From positions 20,220-75,437 of the forward strand of contig NZ_LMTJ01000016.1 of the NCBI RefSeq assembly GCF_001510715.1: a stretch of DNA of 55,218 bases, in the 5' to 3' direction. Positions 32,098-40,851 of the stretch are shown in pieces. This DNA comes from Bacillus sp. FJAT-29814 (GTDB taxonomy: Bacteria; Bacillota; Bacilli; Bacillales; Cytobacillaceae). A program made the position numbers and the translations under genes. The notes below the pieces were generated by a model that ran no database searches, was not told where the DNA came from, and saw only the letters and a program-made list of their open reading frames with translations. How positions within the stretch are numbered: the stretch's first letter is position 1; each line of letters opens with the position of its first letter.

Positions 32098-32754
32098 CTA
32101 AAACGAACTATGGGGAGAAAGCGCGATTTTTTTGATTGTTTCGGCAAAGGCTTCGGCTGCGGCCTTGCAGGATGATTGGCTTCCGGTTAACAAGCCGCCG
32201 CCAAAGTTGGTTTCTGTCGGCGGGCCGTAGAACACGCAAAGTCTTACATTTGCCGCCTTCAACGCCGCATCCAAGCCGACAATGGCCTCCAGCGGCGGCG
32301 CAATCAGGTAGGCAAGCGGCTCCCCCGGATTGATTCCTGCCATTTTTGACAAAAACGTTCCTGTTCTGGAAACAGTGTGGGCATAGTAGGCATGCTCACC
32401 TGCCTCATCGACCGCGTAGAATGCCGGCCCCTCGTTGATCATCCGGACCGCAACCTCAAGCCCGCTCTTTACCTCGGATGGCGTCGCTCCCCCTAAAATC
32501 CCCAAGAATTCCCCCGATAACGGACCCGAAGCGTGGGCCGCACCCGCATAAAAGGACTTGGCATAGATCACTTCGACGGCGGCCATTTTTGTGGCCTCGT
32601 CCAGTGCCGTATAGCCAACATCATCACTCGAGCTTGTCACCAATGCGAGACTTTTAATATGTTCCGGTATCTGAAGGGAATCTCTTAAACCCTCGTCAAC
32701 ATTGGGAATGATTTGACTTGCCAAGGCAAAAGCAGGAAGTCTTATTAAAACCAT
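32098..32754 (-). CDS. eutL: BMC trimeric shell protein EutL
   Basis: A 218-residue tandem, permuted BMC protein forming the trimer with a gated pore. Conserved segments include ALASQIIPNVDEGLRDSLQI, TALDEATKMAAVEVIYAKSF, ASGPLSGEFLGILGGATPSEV and FYGPPTETNFGGGLLTG. The ATG at 32754 was selected because GGGAGGTGA lies just upstream; this also gives the usual length. It is the first gene of the operon and directly follows the leader terminator. Confidence 0.95.
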   Translation of the reverse strand: MVLIRLPAFALASQIIPNVDEGLRDSLQIPEHIKSLALVTSSSDDVGYTALDEATKMAAVEVIYAKSFYAGAAHASGPLSGEFLGILGGATPSEVKSGLEVAVRMINEGPAFYAVDEAGEHAYYAHTVSRTGTFLSKMAGINPGEPLAYLIAPPLEAIVGLDAALKAANVRLCVFYGPPTETNFGGGLLTGSQSSCKAAAEAFAETIKKIALSPHSSF

Positions 32755-32774
32755 CTGTTCACCTCCCAAAAGAC

Positions 32775-32824
32775 AAAAAAGTGCCCCGATACAGCTATAA
32801 ACTGCATCAAAGGCACCTTTGCCC
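32775..32824 (-). promoter_or_regulatory. attenuator leader with ANTAR-type hairpin and terminator
   Basis: In the eutL leader RNA, GGTGCC (32817-32812) pairs with GGGGCAC (32787-32781) around an inner stem-loop, and UUUUUU follows (32780-32775): an intrinsic terminator. Its 5' arm is also part of an alternative hairpin, GGGC-AAAGGT-GCCT (32824-32811), whose hexaloop has A at position 1 and G at position 4, as in EutV/ANTAR target hairpins. Occupation of that hairpin would stop the terminator forming. A clear second hairpin upstream, expected for the two-hairpin motif, is weak (CTAT and ATAG around AAAAAGTGA). Confidence 0.7.
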
Positions 32825-32961
32825 ACTTCTATTCACTTTTTATAGGTTACTAACATCCTATTTCTTTCATTTTAATTTATGCAGAAAAATCAGAAATTTG
32901 GAGGATTTCTCTTATAGGTGCAGAATGATATTTTAAGAGAATAATAAAAAGGTGGTATATT

Positions 32962-33393
32962 ATGGTTAACGATTATCGTTTTTCTCATCGTCTTAAGGTC
33001 CGATACTCAGAAATTGACGGGCAAAAGATTGTGTTTAACGCCCATTATTTGACCTACATAGATGTAGCGGTTACCGAATATTTTCTGGAGGGCCTGAAAC
33101 TGGATTTTGAAGCCGAGGACTTTGATTTTGTTTTGGCAAAATCAACTTTGGAGTATAAAAATTCGGCACGATTGAATGACTGGTTAACAATTTGGTGCAA
33201 AATGTCCAAAATCGGCAATTCTAGTATGACGATGAATTGCATGATTACGAAGGAAGGCGAGGAGGACCCGATTTTGTTGGCGGAAATTATCTATGTCAGC
33301 TATGATGCGGAAACAAAAATGTCCCGGCCTGTCCCGGAATTTGTCCGTGCACGAATTGAAGCCTATGAGAGCGGACAGCTTTCAACCAGATAA
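32962..33393 (+). CDS. hot-dog fold acyl-CoA thioesterase (YbgC/4HBT type)
   Basis: A 143-residue 4HBT-type thioesterase. The family signature is VRYSEIDGQKIVFNAHYLTYIDVA (residues 14-37, two overlapping parts): the aspartate in SEIDGQ and the NAHYL block stand for the usual catalytic region. Other conserved parts are EYKNSARLNDWL and the C-terminal RPVPEFV. AAAGGTGG precedes the ATG. It diverges from the eut operon and is followed by a strong terminator; the substrate is probably an acyl-CoA but is not identifiable. Confidence 0.88.
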   Translation: MVNDYRFSHRLKVRYSEIDGQKIVFNAHYLTYIDVAVTEYFLEGLKLDFEAEDFDFVLAKSTLEYKNSARLNDWLTIWCKMSKIGNSSMTMNCMITKEGEEDPILLAEIIYVSYDAETKMSRPVPEFVRARIEAYESGQLSTR

Positions 33394-33405
33394 TAACAAG
33401 CGAAA

Positions 33406-33439
33406 AATAAAAATCGGGCACAGGCCCGATTTTTATTTG
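33406..33439. terminator. bidirectional terminator between the thioesterase and helicase genes
   Basis: AAATAAAAATCGGGC and GCCCGATTTTTATTT surround a very short ACAG-type loop. T runs are present in both directions, serving the thioesterase and the helicase-nuclease operon. Confidence 0.9.
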
Positions 33440-33452
33440 CGTGCATTTACTT

Positions 33453-36400
33453 TTATCTGCTGGATAAAAATAATTGATTCGGTGCAAGGAAATAAAGACC
33501 TTGTTGTCTAACAGCCTCACCGGTCAGTTCTTCCCACGCCTGCCGGTAAAATTCAAGCTGACTGTGGTAAAAATCTTGCAGCTTTTGATAATCTTCTATT
33601 TGTTTAGCCCGATCCGTTTTATAGTCAATGATCGTCCAAGCCCCATTCTTTTTATAAATAAGGTCGATGACGCCTTTGACAAAGATCGGATGTTTGTCTT
33701 CAGGATTCACAGTGATAAGGGAATAAAGCTTGTGGCCATGTTCCACCTTCAAAGTGAATGGAACCTCCGTCATCACTTCTTCGGCAGTCTGCAGATCGTC
33801 CCAAAGCGGTGAAACTTTAAGATTCTCTAGGTATGTCAGAACTTCCGCTTCTTTTTCCTCGGGCAGCCCGAATTTATTTATGGCAAGCTTTATATAGTTC
33901 GCTACATTATGTCCCTGGACGACTTTTTCAAAAACATCATGAATCAAGGTTCCCCAGTCCTTCCCGCCACCTGCCTCGCGTTCAATCACAAGCTCCGAGT
34001 AATCCTTGTCCTTCGTCGGCGTCCAATGGTCATACGTTTTCGCTTTGCTTTGTTCCAGCCAGGCCAGTTTGCTAACCGTTTTCGCCTGAAACTCGCTTAA
34101 GGTAACCTCAACTCCATCCTGCTTTATTCCCCACATATCGTGTTTGGAAACCTCCAGCTCCTCGATGTTTTCCATCGCTAAAAGACTATTCCAAGGATTC
34201 TTCTTGTTATTTCCATTACAACTGATAATTAAAGCCTTCTCGGCGCGGGTGGCGGCTACATAAATGATTCGGACTTCTTCCTCAGTTAAATAGGTCAATT
34301 CTTCAGCCTTATATGTCTCCCATTCCTCCGGGATCGCAATCTCGCGAGACTGATAGCCGTTATCCACGGAAAAGGTAAAATATCCTTTGGATAATACGTC
34401 TTCCCGTTTGATATGCTTCGAAAGAAAAGATTCCGGGCTGACCGATTTGGCGGGATGAGCCAGGAACACAATCGGCGCCTCAAGTCCTTTCGCCTTGTGA
34501 ATGTTCATGATCCGGACCGCATCTGCCTCTTCTTCCATATTAGCCACAGTCTTTTTTTCAAAAATCAATTCCGTCAGGGCTTCGAAAATGGCTTTATAGG
34601 ACGTACGTCCTTCACCTTCCTTCTTCCGCAATGCCTCAATAATCTGTAGCAGGCTTTTGTAGGTCCGCTTGCTGCGGCCATTTTTCAATAATAGCGGATA
34701 AAACCCGACTTCTTCGATTATTTTTTCAATCGCGGCAGTCGGTGACAGATTGCGAATCAGCTTCTGATAGGCTTGCATTTTGCCAAGCGCCATCGCAAAC
34801 TTTGGCTTTACTTCAGGAGCCAATGCTTCCGGTATCTTTGCATAAAAGGAAAACCGGCCCCTAGCCCTTTTCCATTGATACAATTCATTATCGCTGATGC
34901 CAAAGAACAACCCCCGTAACGCTGCAACAAAGCTCACTTCATCGGTTGGGTCAAGGAAGGCTTTTAACAGAATCCATAAATCCTGGAACTCCCTCGTTTC
35001 ACCAAGGATGACCTCGCCGCTAATGCTGACCGGAATACCGGCGGCTTCGATCATTTGTGCGTAGGTGGCGACGCCATCATTATAGCGGGTCAGCACCATG
35101 AAATCTTTAGCCTTATGCCCCTGATCCATTAGGTTCTGAATGGTTAAGGCAATATTTTCGGCATCCTTTAAAATGACCTCATCTTTCTTTTTGACATCAG
35201 CCGGTACCGACAACACCTTAATTCCTGAAAATCCTCGTCCCTCGTCCTCGTGAAATGAAATTAACGGCCGATATGCGGCTTGATAGACCGTTTCCACTTC
35301 CGGCAGGTGATTTTTAAACACCGGGTTTAGTTCCTGTGTCACACAATCCAGGGTCCGGAAATTCATCGTCAGCTGCAGCACTTCTCCGCCATGTTCCTCG
35401 ATTAATTGTTTGACGCGGTTGTATGTGTCGATATCGGCACGGCGGAAGCGATAGATCGCCTGCTTCGGATCACCGACAACAAACAGCGAACCCTGCCTTG
35501 GTTTGCAGTGGGTCCAGTTTTTCTCAGTGATGTCTTCACCGGTCAGGAAAAACATGATTTCAGCCTGGATCGGGTCCGTATCCTGGAATTCGTCAACCAG
35601 CAAATAGCGGTATTTGTCTTGAAAGTACCCCCGTACCTCGGCATTTTCCTTTAACAGTTTGGACGTATGCATCATCAAATCCTGAAAGTTTAATAAGGAG
35701 CGTTCCTTTTTCAACCCCTCATAGGCTTGTACTGCCTCTTTGAGGAAAGATATAATCTTTGGATGGCAATATTCCTTCCACGCCTGAATCAGTGGCTTAA
35801 TTTTCATCTCAAGTGCCGTCACGATTTTTTCTTCATAAAACTTGGCATCTTCCTTGGAAGGCCAACGATTGTAGGTCGGCTTTAGATTCTTATCAAATAA
35901 GGTAAAAATACTGATGATATTTTTATCCTGTGAGGCATCGATATATCGTTCTTTTTGAACCGCCGTGACAATCGCCTTTTGCAGGGAATCATAACCCCTA
36001 TCAGGCTCTTGGTCCGGCACCACTTTTCTTGCCTCTTTGATTAAATTCATAAAGGTTTGATAGTCTGCCTGCAATTCAGGTTTGGCAACATGTTCGGTGA
36101 CCCATTCCACATCGGAAAATTCCTTTAGTTCTTTTAGCCATGGCAACATCTGTTCAATGGAAATCCCTAATTCCTCTATCGCGTCGATTTGGCCAGAATT
36201 TGAATCCAAAAGGGTCTGCAAATAAAGCTGCCATGCCTCTTCAAGAATTTCCTCATCATCCCCTGCTTCGAGCTCTTTAAACGTCAAGTCCAATTTTGTT
36301 TCAATCGGACGTTCGCGCAAAAGCTTGGCGCAAAAGGAATGAACGGTACCCAAAAAGCAGCGTTCGATATTTTGCAGGGCTACACCCAAGCGAAATTTAG

Positions 36401-36659
36401 CATCAAGGTCGGACTCTTTTTTCCATGCGTCCTCCAATTTCGCCTGAAAGCGGACCTTTAATTCATCTGCTGCTTTCCTGGTAAAGGTAATCGCAACAAT
36501 CTGCTGGATTTCGGCAGTTCCGGCATAAATGAGGTTTACCATCCGGTCGACCAGACTGGTTGTTTTCCCAGATCCGGCCCCGGCCTCAACCAAAAAGTTT
36601 GTGCCAAGCTCGTGTATAATTTTATCCCGGGCCATTTGGTCGATAATCACCTTAGTCAT
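33453..36659 (-). CDS. AddA-like UvrD-family helicase/nuclease
   Basis: A 1068-residue SF1A helicase with a C-terminal RecB-type nuclease. Walker A GAGSGKT is at 27-33, motif Ia ITFTRKAADELK at 57-68, Walker B DEFQD at 356-360, QAIYRFRRADID follows (motif III/Q region), and a motif V NIHKAKGLEAPIVFLAHP is near 725. The nuclease domain has WGTLIHDVFE, GVIDLIY and DYKTD (1012-1016). Housekeeping AddA is longer (about 1230). The gene overlaps the partner gene by eight bases. Together they would resect double-strand DNA ends. Being smaller, with a diverged partner and dedicated regulator, it may be a repair or defence complex distinct from the cellular AddAB. Confidence 0.85.
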   Translation of the reverse strand: MTKVIIDQMARDKIIHELGTNFLVEAGAGSGKTTSLVDRMVNLIYAGTAEIQQIVAITFTRKAADELKVRFQAKLEDAWKKESDLDAKFRLGVALQNIERCFLGTVHSFCAKLLRERPIETKLDLTFKELEAGDDEEILEEAWQLYLQTLLDSNSGQIDAIEELGISIEQMLPWLKELKEFSDVEWVTEHVAKPELQADYQTFMNLIKEARKVVPDQEPDRGYDSLQKAIVTAVQKERYIDASQDKNIISIFTLFDKNLKPTYNRWPSKEDAKFYEEKIVTALEMKIKPLIQAWKEYCHPKIISFLKEAVQAYEGLKKERSLLNFQDLMMHTSKLLKENAEVRGYFQDKYRYLLVDEFQDTDPIQAEIMFFLTGEDITEKNWTHCKPRQGSLFVVGDPKQAIYRFRRADIDTYNRVKQLIEEHGGEVLQLTMNFRTLDCVTQELNPVFKNHLPEVETVYQAAYRPLISFHEDEGRGFSGIKVLSVPADVKKKDEVILKDAENIALTIQNLMDQGHKAKDFMVLTRYNDGVATYAQMIEAAGIPVSISGEVILGETREFQDLWILLKAFLDPTDEVSFVAALRGLFFGISDNELYQWKRARGRFSFYAKIPEALAPEVKPKFAMALGKMQAYQKLIRNLSPTAAIEKIIEEVGFYPLLLKNGRSKRTYKSLLQIIEALRKKEGEGRTSYKAIFEALTELIFEKKTVANMEEEADAVRIMNIHKAKGLEAPIVFLAHPAKSVSPESFLSKHIKREDVLSKGYFTFSVDNGYQSREIAIPEEWETYKAEELTYLTEEEVRIIYVAATRAEKALIISCNGNNKKNPWNSLLAMENIEELEVSKHDMWGIKQDGVEVTLSEFQAKTVSKLAWLEQSKAKTYDHWTPTKDKDYSELVIEREAGGGKDWGTLIHDVFEKVVQGHNVANYIKLAINKFGLPEEKEAEVLTYLENLKVSPLWDDLQTAEEVMTEVPFTLKVEHGHKLYSLITVNPEDKHPIFVKGVIDLIYKKNGAWTIIDYKTDRAKQIEDYQKLQDFYHSQLEFYRQAWEELTGEAVRQQGLYFLAPNQLFLSSR

Positions 36660-39600
36660 AAGCCCTCACCCCCTTTAACCGCTGATTCGACTGCTTCATT
36701 TTCAGCGTATCTTTGTCATAAAAATCTCTGCGGCAAACAAGCTTGAATTCACAATACTTGCAATCATCTTCGTCATCCGTCATTTCAAATTGGCCATGCT
36801 TGATGATGTCAATTAATTGTTCCAAAATCGTAAGCCCATTTGTTCTGAGCGTAGCATCTTGCTTGCGGACAAACCGCTCGGCCATCCCTTTCACTGTCGG
36901 GAAGTAGTAGGAGCTTTCTTCCACTGCACCATCTCTCAAACCGAGGTGCTGTTCAATGGCCAAGGCATACACCAGATGCTGCAGCTGGCGTCCGCCCTTG
37001 AAAGCTCCATTTTTTGAATAACCGTAGGAACTTCCGGTTTTATAGTCGATAATATGGTAATTGCCATCTAGCGATTGGTCGACACGGTCAATGATTCCCG
37101 CAAGCTTTAATTCTCCGGATGGAAGTGTAATCACCGCAGGCTCCTTCTCCCCTATGCCAAAGGCATATTCAAACTGTAGTGCATCATAGTTTTCGCTGTG
37201 TCGCTCCTCTTCCTTCAAAAAGATCCTACAGCATTCCAAAATATCATTGAGTTCTCTTAAGTAGACCCGCTCATTTGGAGGAGGAAGTACCTCTTTTTGC
37301 TGCTGGGTTAAATCCGTGGCCAGCGCCAAAAGCTTGTCCAAATGAATCGCAACGACAGGCTTAACATTTTCATGTTTCAATTGCTTATAAAATGTTTCAA
37401 AAATGCTGTGCAGCAGGCTTCCTCGGGTTGCCGGGTCTAGCCATTTATTCGCATCAAAGGCAAGATCCTCAATTGGCTTTATTCGGAGGACTTCCTTTAA
37501 AAAGTAAGAATACGGACACTTTGCCAACGTTTCCAGTTTGCCGGCGCTCAATGTTCTGGCCTGATTCAGGCGCGGGTCATACTCCGCTGCATCGATTTGC
37601 ACCAGTCCTTCATATTCTGAAAAATCGTTGCGATGACGTGCCATTTCCGCCGACCATCCATTTTGGACATTTTCAAATTGGGTCAGAAGCCCGTCCGATA
37701 TTTCTACAGGGACATCGCTGATTAATTTTTCATTCCAGTAGTCCTTGTTATCAAAAATATCATCGGCAATAATAGCCGTCGGTAAGGATTTTAATGACTT
37801 GAAATCAGCATCAGGGTTTTCAGTCGTCATACGGTAGCACTGTAGCAAGACAAACGCCGGATTGACCACGCGGTTATCATTAATATCAAAATCGCAGTAG
37901 CTCACAGTAACCTTACCTTTTGACTGAGCCAAAACCTGCAGCAGCAAATAGAGATTTTCCTGCCCCTTGTCGTTTAACAATGGCAGGCTGCTATTTAATT
38001 TAACCCGTTCCGCATCGAGCAGCAGCGGATCCTCGCTAACGTTTCCAGGGAACTTTTTGTTATCTAGCCCGACAATAAATACATGCTGACGGCTATTGTA
38101 AATTCCGCTTTTATAAGTGGAAACATGAAGATGCCCCGGTTTGGGTCGTGATTGATTCACCCGGATGGACAGCAGTAAATCAGTAAGCTTTTCTACTGCT
38201 TCATAGCTTGATAATGCTTCATCCGCAAAGGGAATAATTTTATCTATTTCCTCGAGGATGGCATTTTTGGCGATTTCATCAAGGGCGGAACTTGTTTTCC
38301 CATGGCTTTTCAGGATAAAAGCAATTCCGGATAAGCATTGTTTGTAGTTCAATGTTAACGCATATGGCGGCAGCTTTTTAAAAAGACTAGAAAACCACTG
38401 TTTTAACCATGAAAGTTCGCTTAGTCTCGTTTCATAGAAATCATCCTCGGCATTTAAAGCTTCGATAGTGGCAGTAAGATGCTTCATGTAGCGTTCCTGC
38501 GACCAGCCAATCTGCAAGTCTCGCAGCACCTTGGCAATCCTTGTTTTGGAAGGGGCTTCATCATTTAGCTCGAGCAGCCCTTCATTCAATAAGTCAATCA
38601 GGCCTTGAACACTGTAATTGGCTTGAATCCAAGCAAGCACCCCGGATATCAGCCGGCCTGGCCTGCTGAATGACACTGGTAGACCTTCGCCAAATGTCAA
38701 TGGAATGTCCATTTTTTGCGATAGCTGGTAGAAAAGTGTGACATAAGAATCAGCGCTCGTATAATAGACAACATTTTCATCAAGTGACGTTCTTTCGCTT
38801 TTGATTTTTCCAAGGATCTCCTTTACCTCAAGCTCTTCCGTCTTGGCCGTGAAAATGGTCAAATCTGCATCACCACTTGCTTGTTCCTGCTGATAAAGAT
38901 AGCTTAGCGGTGCTGGTTCGCTAAAACTGATCGAACTTAGGCTTGTCCGTTCAGGAATATTCACACCCAAAACGGGTGCAAGCGGAAGCTTGTGTCTCTT
39001 TTCCGGGAGGATTTTTTCTAAAAATTGTTCTTCCAAGGCGGAAAGGTTCAAGTTTGACTGCAAAATATACACTTTTGTTTCATCTGTGAGGGCAAAATCA
39101 ATCGCCTTCCACAATAGCAAAGCCTTATCGATAAACTGATAATCACCCATCATTTCCTCATAGCCTGCCAAAATCTCAGCCAGATCTTCTGCTTTTTCCC
39201 GCGTTATGAAGGCATCCTTATTAAGGCGGCCGGCTGTAAAGCCTGATAGCCGCAATGTTTGAATCGTAGAATAAATCGAATGACTAAACGACGAGGTGAT
39301 TTCCATGCCTGAAAAATAATGCAATCTCCCCTGTTGTTTCAGACTATTTAGCAAAGTGTAGGTTAAATGAACGCCTACCGTTTGATCCAAGATATTCAGA
39401 GGCCGATTAGAATTCAATTCCACTAGATTTTGCGCTAAGTCAAAAACCGTACGGTACTTGAGATTGACAGCCTGATTCCCGGCTTTCACAAACGCCTCAT
39501 TTATTTGTTCGCCAACCGTATGTGAATCAACGATGATAATTTTCTCCTTAATGGGGAACACTGTGCAAATTTGTTTTAATTCGTTTACTAAGGAAAACAT
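36652..39600 (-). CDS. AddB-like Fe-S nuclease subunit
   Basis: A 982-residue partner with a C-terminal PD-(D/E)XK nuclease and inactive helicase-like N-terminus. Nuclease residues H731 (SLLHSIF), D838 (GIIDRVD) and D852/K854 (IIDYKTG) are present. Cysteines C695, C947, C950 and C956 (CxxCx5C) match the iron-sulfur staple of AddB. Unlike housekeeping AddB, no Walker A is found at the N-terminus (KIIIVDSHTVGEQ instead), and the length is about 180 residues shorter. The ATG has GGAGAG upstream. A possible promoter TTGGTG, 17 bases, TATGAG lies in the short gap to the WYL gene. Confidence 0.82.
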   Translation of the reverse strand: MFSLVNELKQICTVFPIKEKIIIVDSHTVGEQINEAFVKAGNQAVNLKYRTVFDLAQNLVELNSNRPLNILDQTVGVHLTYTLLNSLKQQGRLHYFSGMEITSSFSHSIYSTIQTLRLSGFTAGRLNKDAFITREKAEDLAEILAGYEEMMGDYQFIDKALLLWKAIDFALTDETKVYILQSNLNLSALEEQFLEKILPEKRHKLPLAPVLGVNIPERTSLSSISFSEPAPLSYLYQQEQASGDADLTIFTAKTEELEVKEILGKIKSERTSLDENVVYYTSADSYVTLFYQLSQKMDIPLTFGEGLPVSFSRPGRLISGVLAWIQANYSVQGLIDLLNEGLLELNDEAPSKTRIAKVLRDLQIGWSQERYMKHLTATIEALNAEDDFYETRLSELSWLKQWFSSLFKKLPPYALTLNYKQCLSGIAFILKSHGKTSSALDEIAKNAILEEIDKIIPFADEALSSYEAVEKLTDLLLSIRVNQSRPKPGHLHVSTYKSGIYNSRQHVFIVGLDNKKFPGNVSEDPLLLDAERVKLNSSLPLLNDKGQENLYLLLQVLAQSKGKVTVSYCDFDINDNRVVNPAFVLLQCYRMTTENPDADFKSLKSLPTAIIADDIFDNKDYWNEKLISDVPVEISDGLLTQFENVQNGWSAEMARHRNDFSEYEGLVQIDAAEYDPRLNQARTLSAGKLETLAKCPYSYFLKEVLRIKPIEDLAFDANKWLDPATRGSLLHSIFETFYKQLKHENVKPVVAIHLDKLLALATDLTQQQKEVLPPPNERVYLRELNDILECCRIFLKEEERHSENYDALQFEYAFGIGEKEPAVITLPSGELKLAGIIDRVDQSLDGNYHIIDYKTGSSYGYSKNGAFKGGRQLQHLVYALAIEQHLGLRDGAVEESSYYFPTVKGMAERFVRKQDATLRTNGLTILEQLIDIIKHGQFEMTDDEDDCKYCEFKLVCRRDFYDKDTLKMKQSNQRLKGVRAYD

Positions 39601-39695
39601 ACAAACTCTCCTATCCCGGTATTTTGTATGGCCTATTCATACATTAATTATCTCATATTTCCTTCCATCAGCCTCACCAATTTTGGCAAAACTAA

Positions 39696-39726
39696 AAAGG
39701 AGACTGGCGCCATGCCTAGCTCTCCT
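39696..39726 (-). terminator. terminator of the WYL regulator gene
   Basis: In minus-strand RNA AGGAGA and UCUCCU form the outer stem, with an inner GGC/GCC stem, then UUUUUAG. The stop codon of the WYL gene is within it. It separates the regulator transcript from the nuclease operon, so the operon needs its own promoter. Confidence 0.6.
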
Positions 39727-40708
39727 CATACAATTGCTTCATTTTTTGAATCTCGCCTCTCAATTCCTCAACCAAATCCTGCGGCTCCACTACTTTGACA
39801 TCACTGCCCCAGTTTAGTAGCCAGCGGACTAACCCTTCGCTGCGATTTGCTTTTACCCTTAGCTGTCCATATTCCTCATCGAGTTTTTTCATATTGGCAT
39901 CTAGACCAAAATAATCAATCATCACATTTACAAGCGAATGCTTAAACTTTAAGGTGACCCATTGTTCGTCGCCAGCGTACATGTTAAAGGATTTATTGAT
40001 GTAATCCGAAATGTTTATATCAGTCTTTAGGAAAGACTCTTCTGTACAGTCCACATTTCGCATCCGGTCCACCCGAAAATGGCGAAACTTCTTTTCCTCG
40101 TTCAAGATGCCAATTAAATAGTAGTAATCATTTTTCCAAATCAGCGCATAAGGACTGACCTTATAAAATTCGCCCTCGCGGTTTAACACAAATTCCTTCT
40201 CGATATTGAATTTGCCATATTGAAATCGTATTTTCCGGCTTTCACTGATTGCCGTATTGATTTGGTCAATTTCATAGCGCAGCTGCTGATACGTGCTGCG
40301 GATGGAACTTTCGTAATGTGTTGGATTTGGGAGTTTCGCAGCAAGTGGCTTGCTCGTCAACCCTTTTACTTTTTCAATCAACCGCTCCGCTTCTTTTTTC
40401 GTAATAAAACGGGCAGAAAGGATAGCATTAATCAAGAGCCGCAGTTCATATTGTTCGAACCTCTTGTTTTTGTGACTGTAATATTTCTTACCGGCTGCTC
40501 TTCTCGTAATAAAAATTTCGAAGTTTTGATTGATCAAATCATCGATATCCCGCAATATGGCCCGCTGGTCGACTTCATAGTCTTTGCCGAATTCCATTTT
40601 TAGCAATTCTATTATTTGCTCCATTGCCAGTTCATTCGTCTCATCGGTTTCATTAAAGAGGATTTCCCTTAATTTCAGGAGACGCTCTCCCCCGGAACGT
40701 TTGCTCAT
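39716..40708 (-). CDS. WYL-domain transcriptional regulator
   Basis: A 330-residue regulator. An N-terminal winged helix-turn-helix (LKLREILFNETDETNELAM through RAILRDIDDLINQNF) is followed by a WYL domain with the characteristic KVSPYALIWKNDYYYLIGI and FRHFRVDRMRNV (about residues 185-225), and a C-terminal WCX extension ending in EELRGEIQKMKQLYEES. WYL proteins sense single-stranded nucleic acid or nucleotides and often repress phage-defence or DNA-repair genes. The ATG at 40708 is preceded by AGGGTGA. It lies immediately upstream of the AddB-like gene with an intervening terminator, so it probably controls the nuclease pair. Confidence 0.85.
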   Translation of the reverse strand: MSKRSGGERLLKLREILFNETDETNELAMEQIIELLKMEFGKDYEVDQRAILRDIDDLINQNFEIFITRRAAGKKYYSHKNKRFEQYELRLLINAILSARFITKKEAERLIEKVKGLTSKPLAAKLPNPTHYESSIRSTYQQLRYEIDQINTAISESRKIRFQYGKFNIEKEFVLNREGEFYKVSPYALIWKNDYYYLIGILNEEKKFRHFRVDRMRNVDCTEESFLKTDINISDYINKSFNMYAGDEQWVTLKFKHSLVNVMIDYFGLDANMKKLDEEYGQLRVKANRSEGLVRWLLNWGSDVKVVEPQDLVEELRGEIQKMKQLYEES

Positions 40709-40851
40709 TGGTTTCACCCTATTTTTATAAAATGTTTTATACTGTTAATTCTATTACTTCCCTGTTTTATCCTTCATTTTTTAAAAAGAACATATATTTC
40801 TAAAACTCGGATAAAATAAACTCGATTAATCTTGAAGGGATGGGATGTTTG

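Noticed and set aside
33453..39600. Calling these addA and addB outright
   Set aside because: Both subunits are clearly shorter and the AddB-like one lacks the N-terminal Walker A of housekeeping AddB, so paralogue or separate system is more likely.
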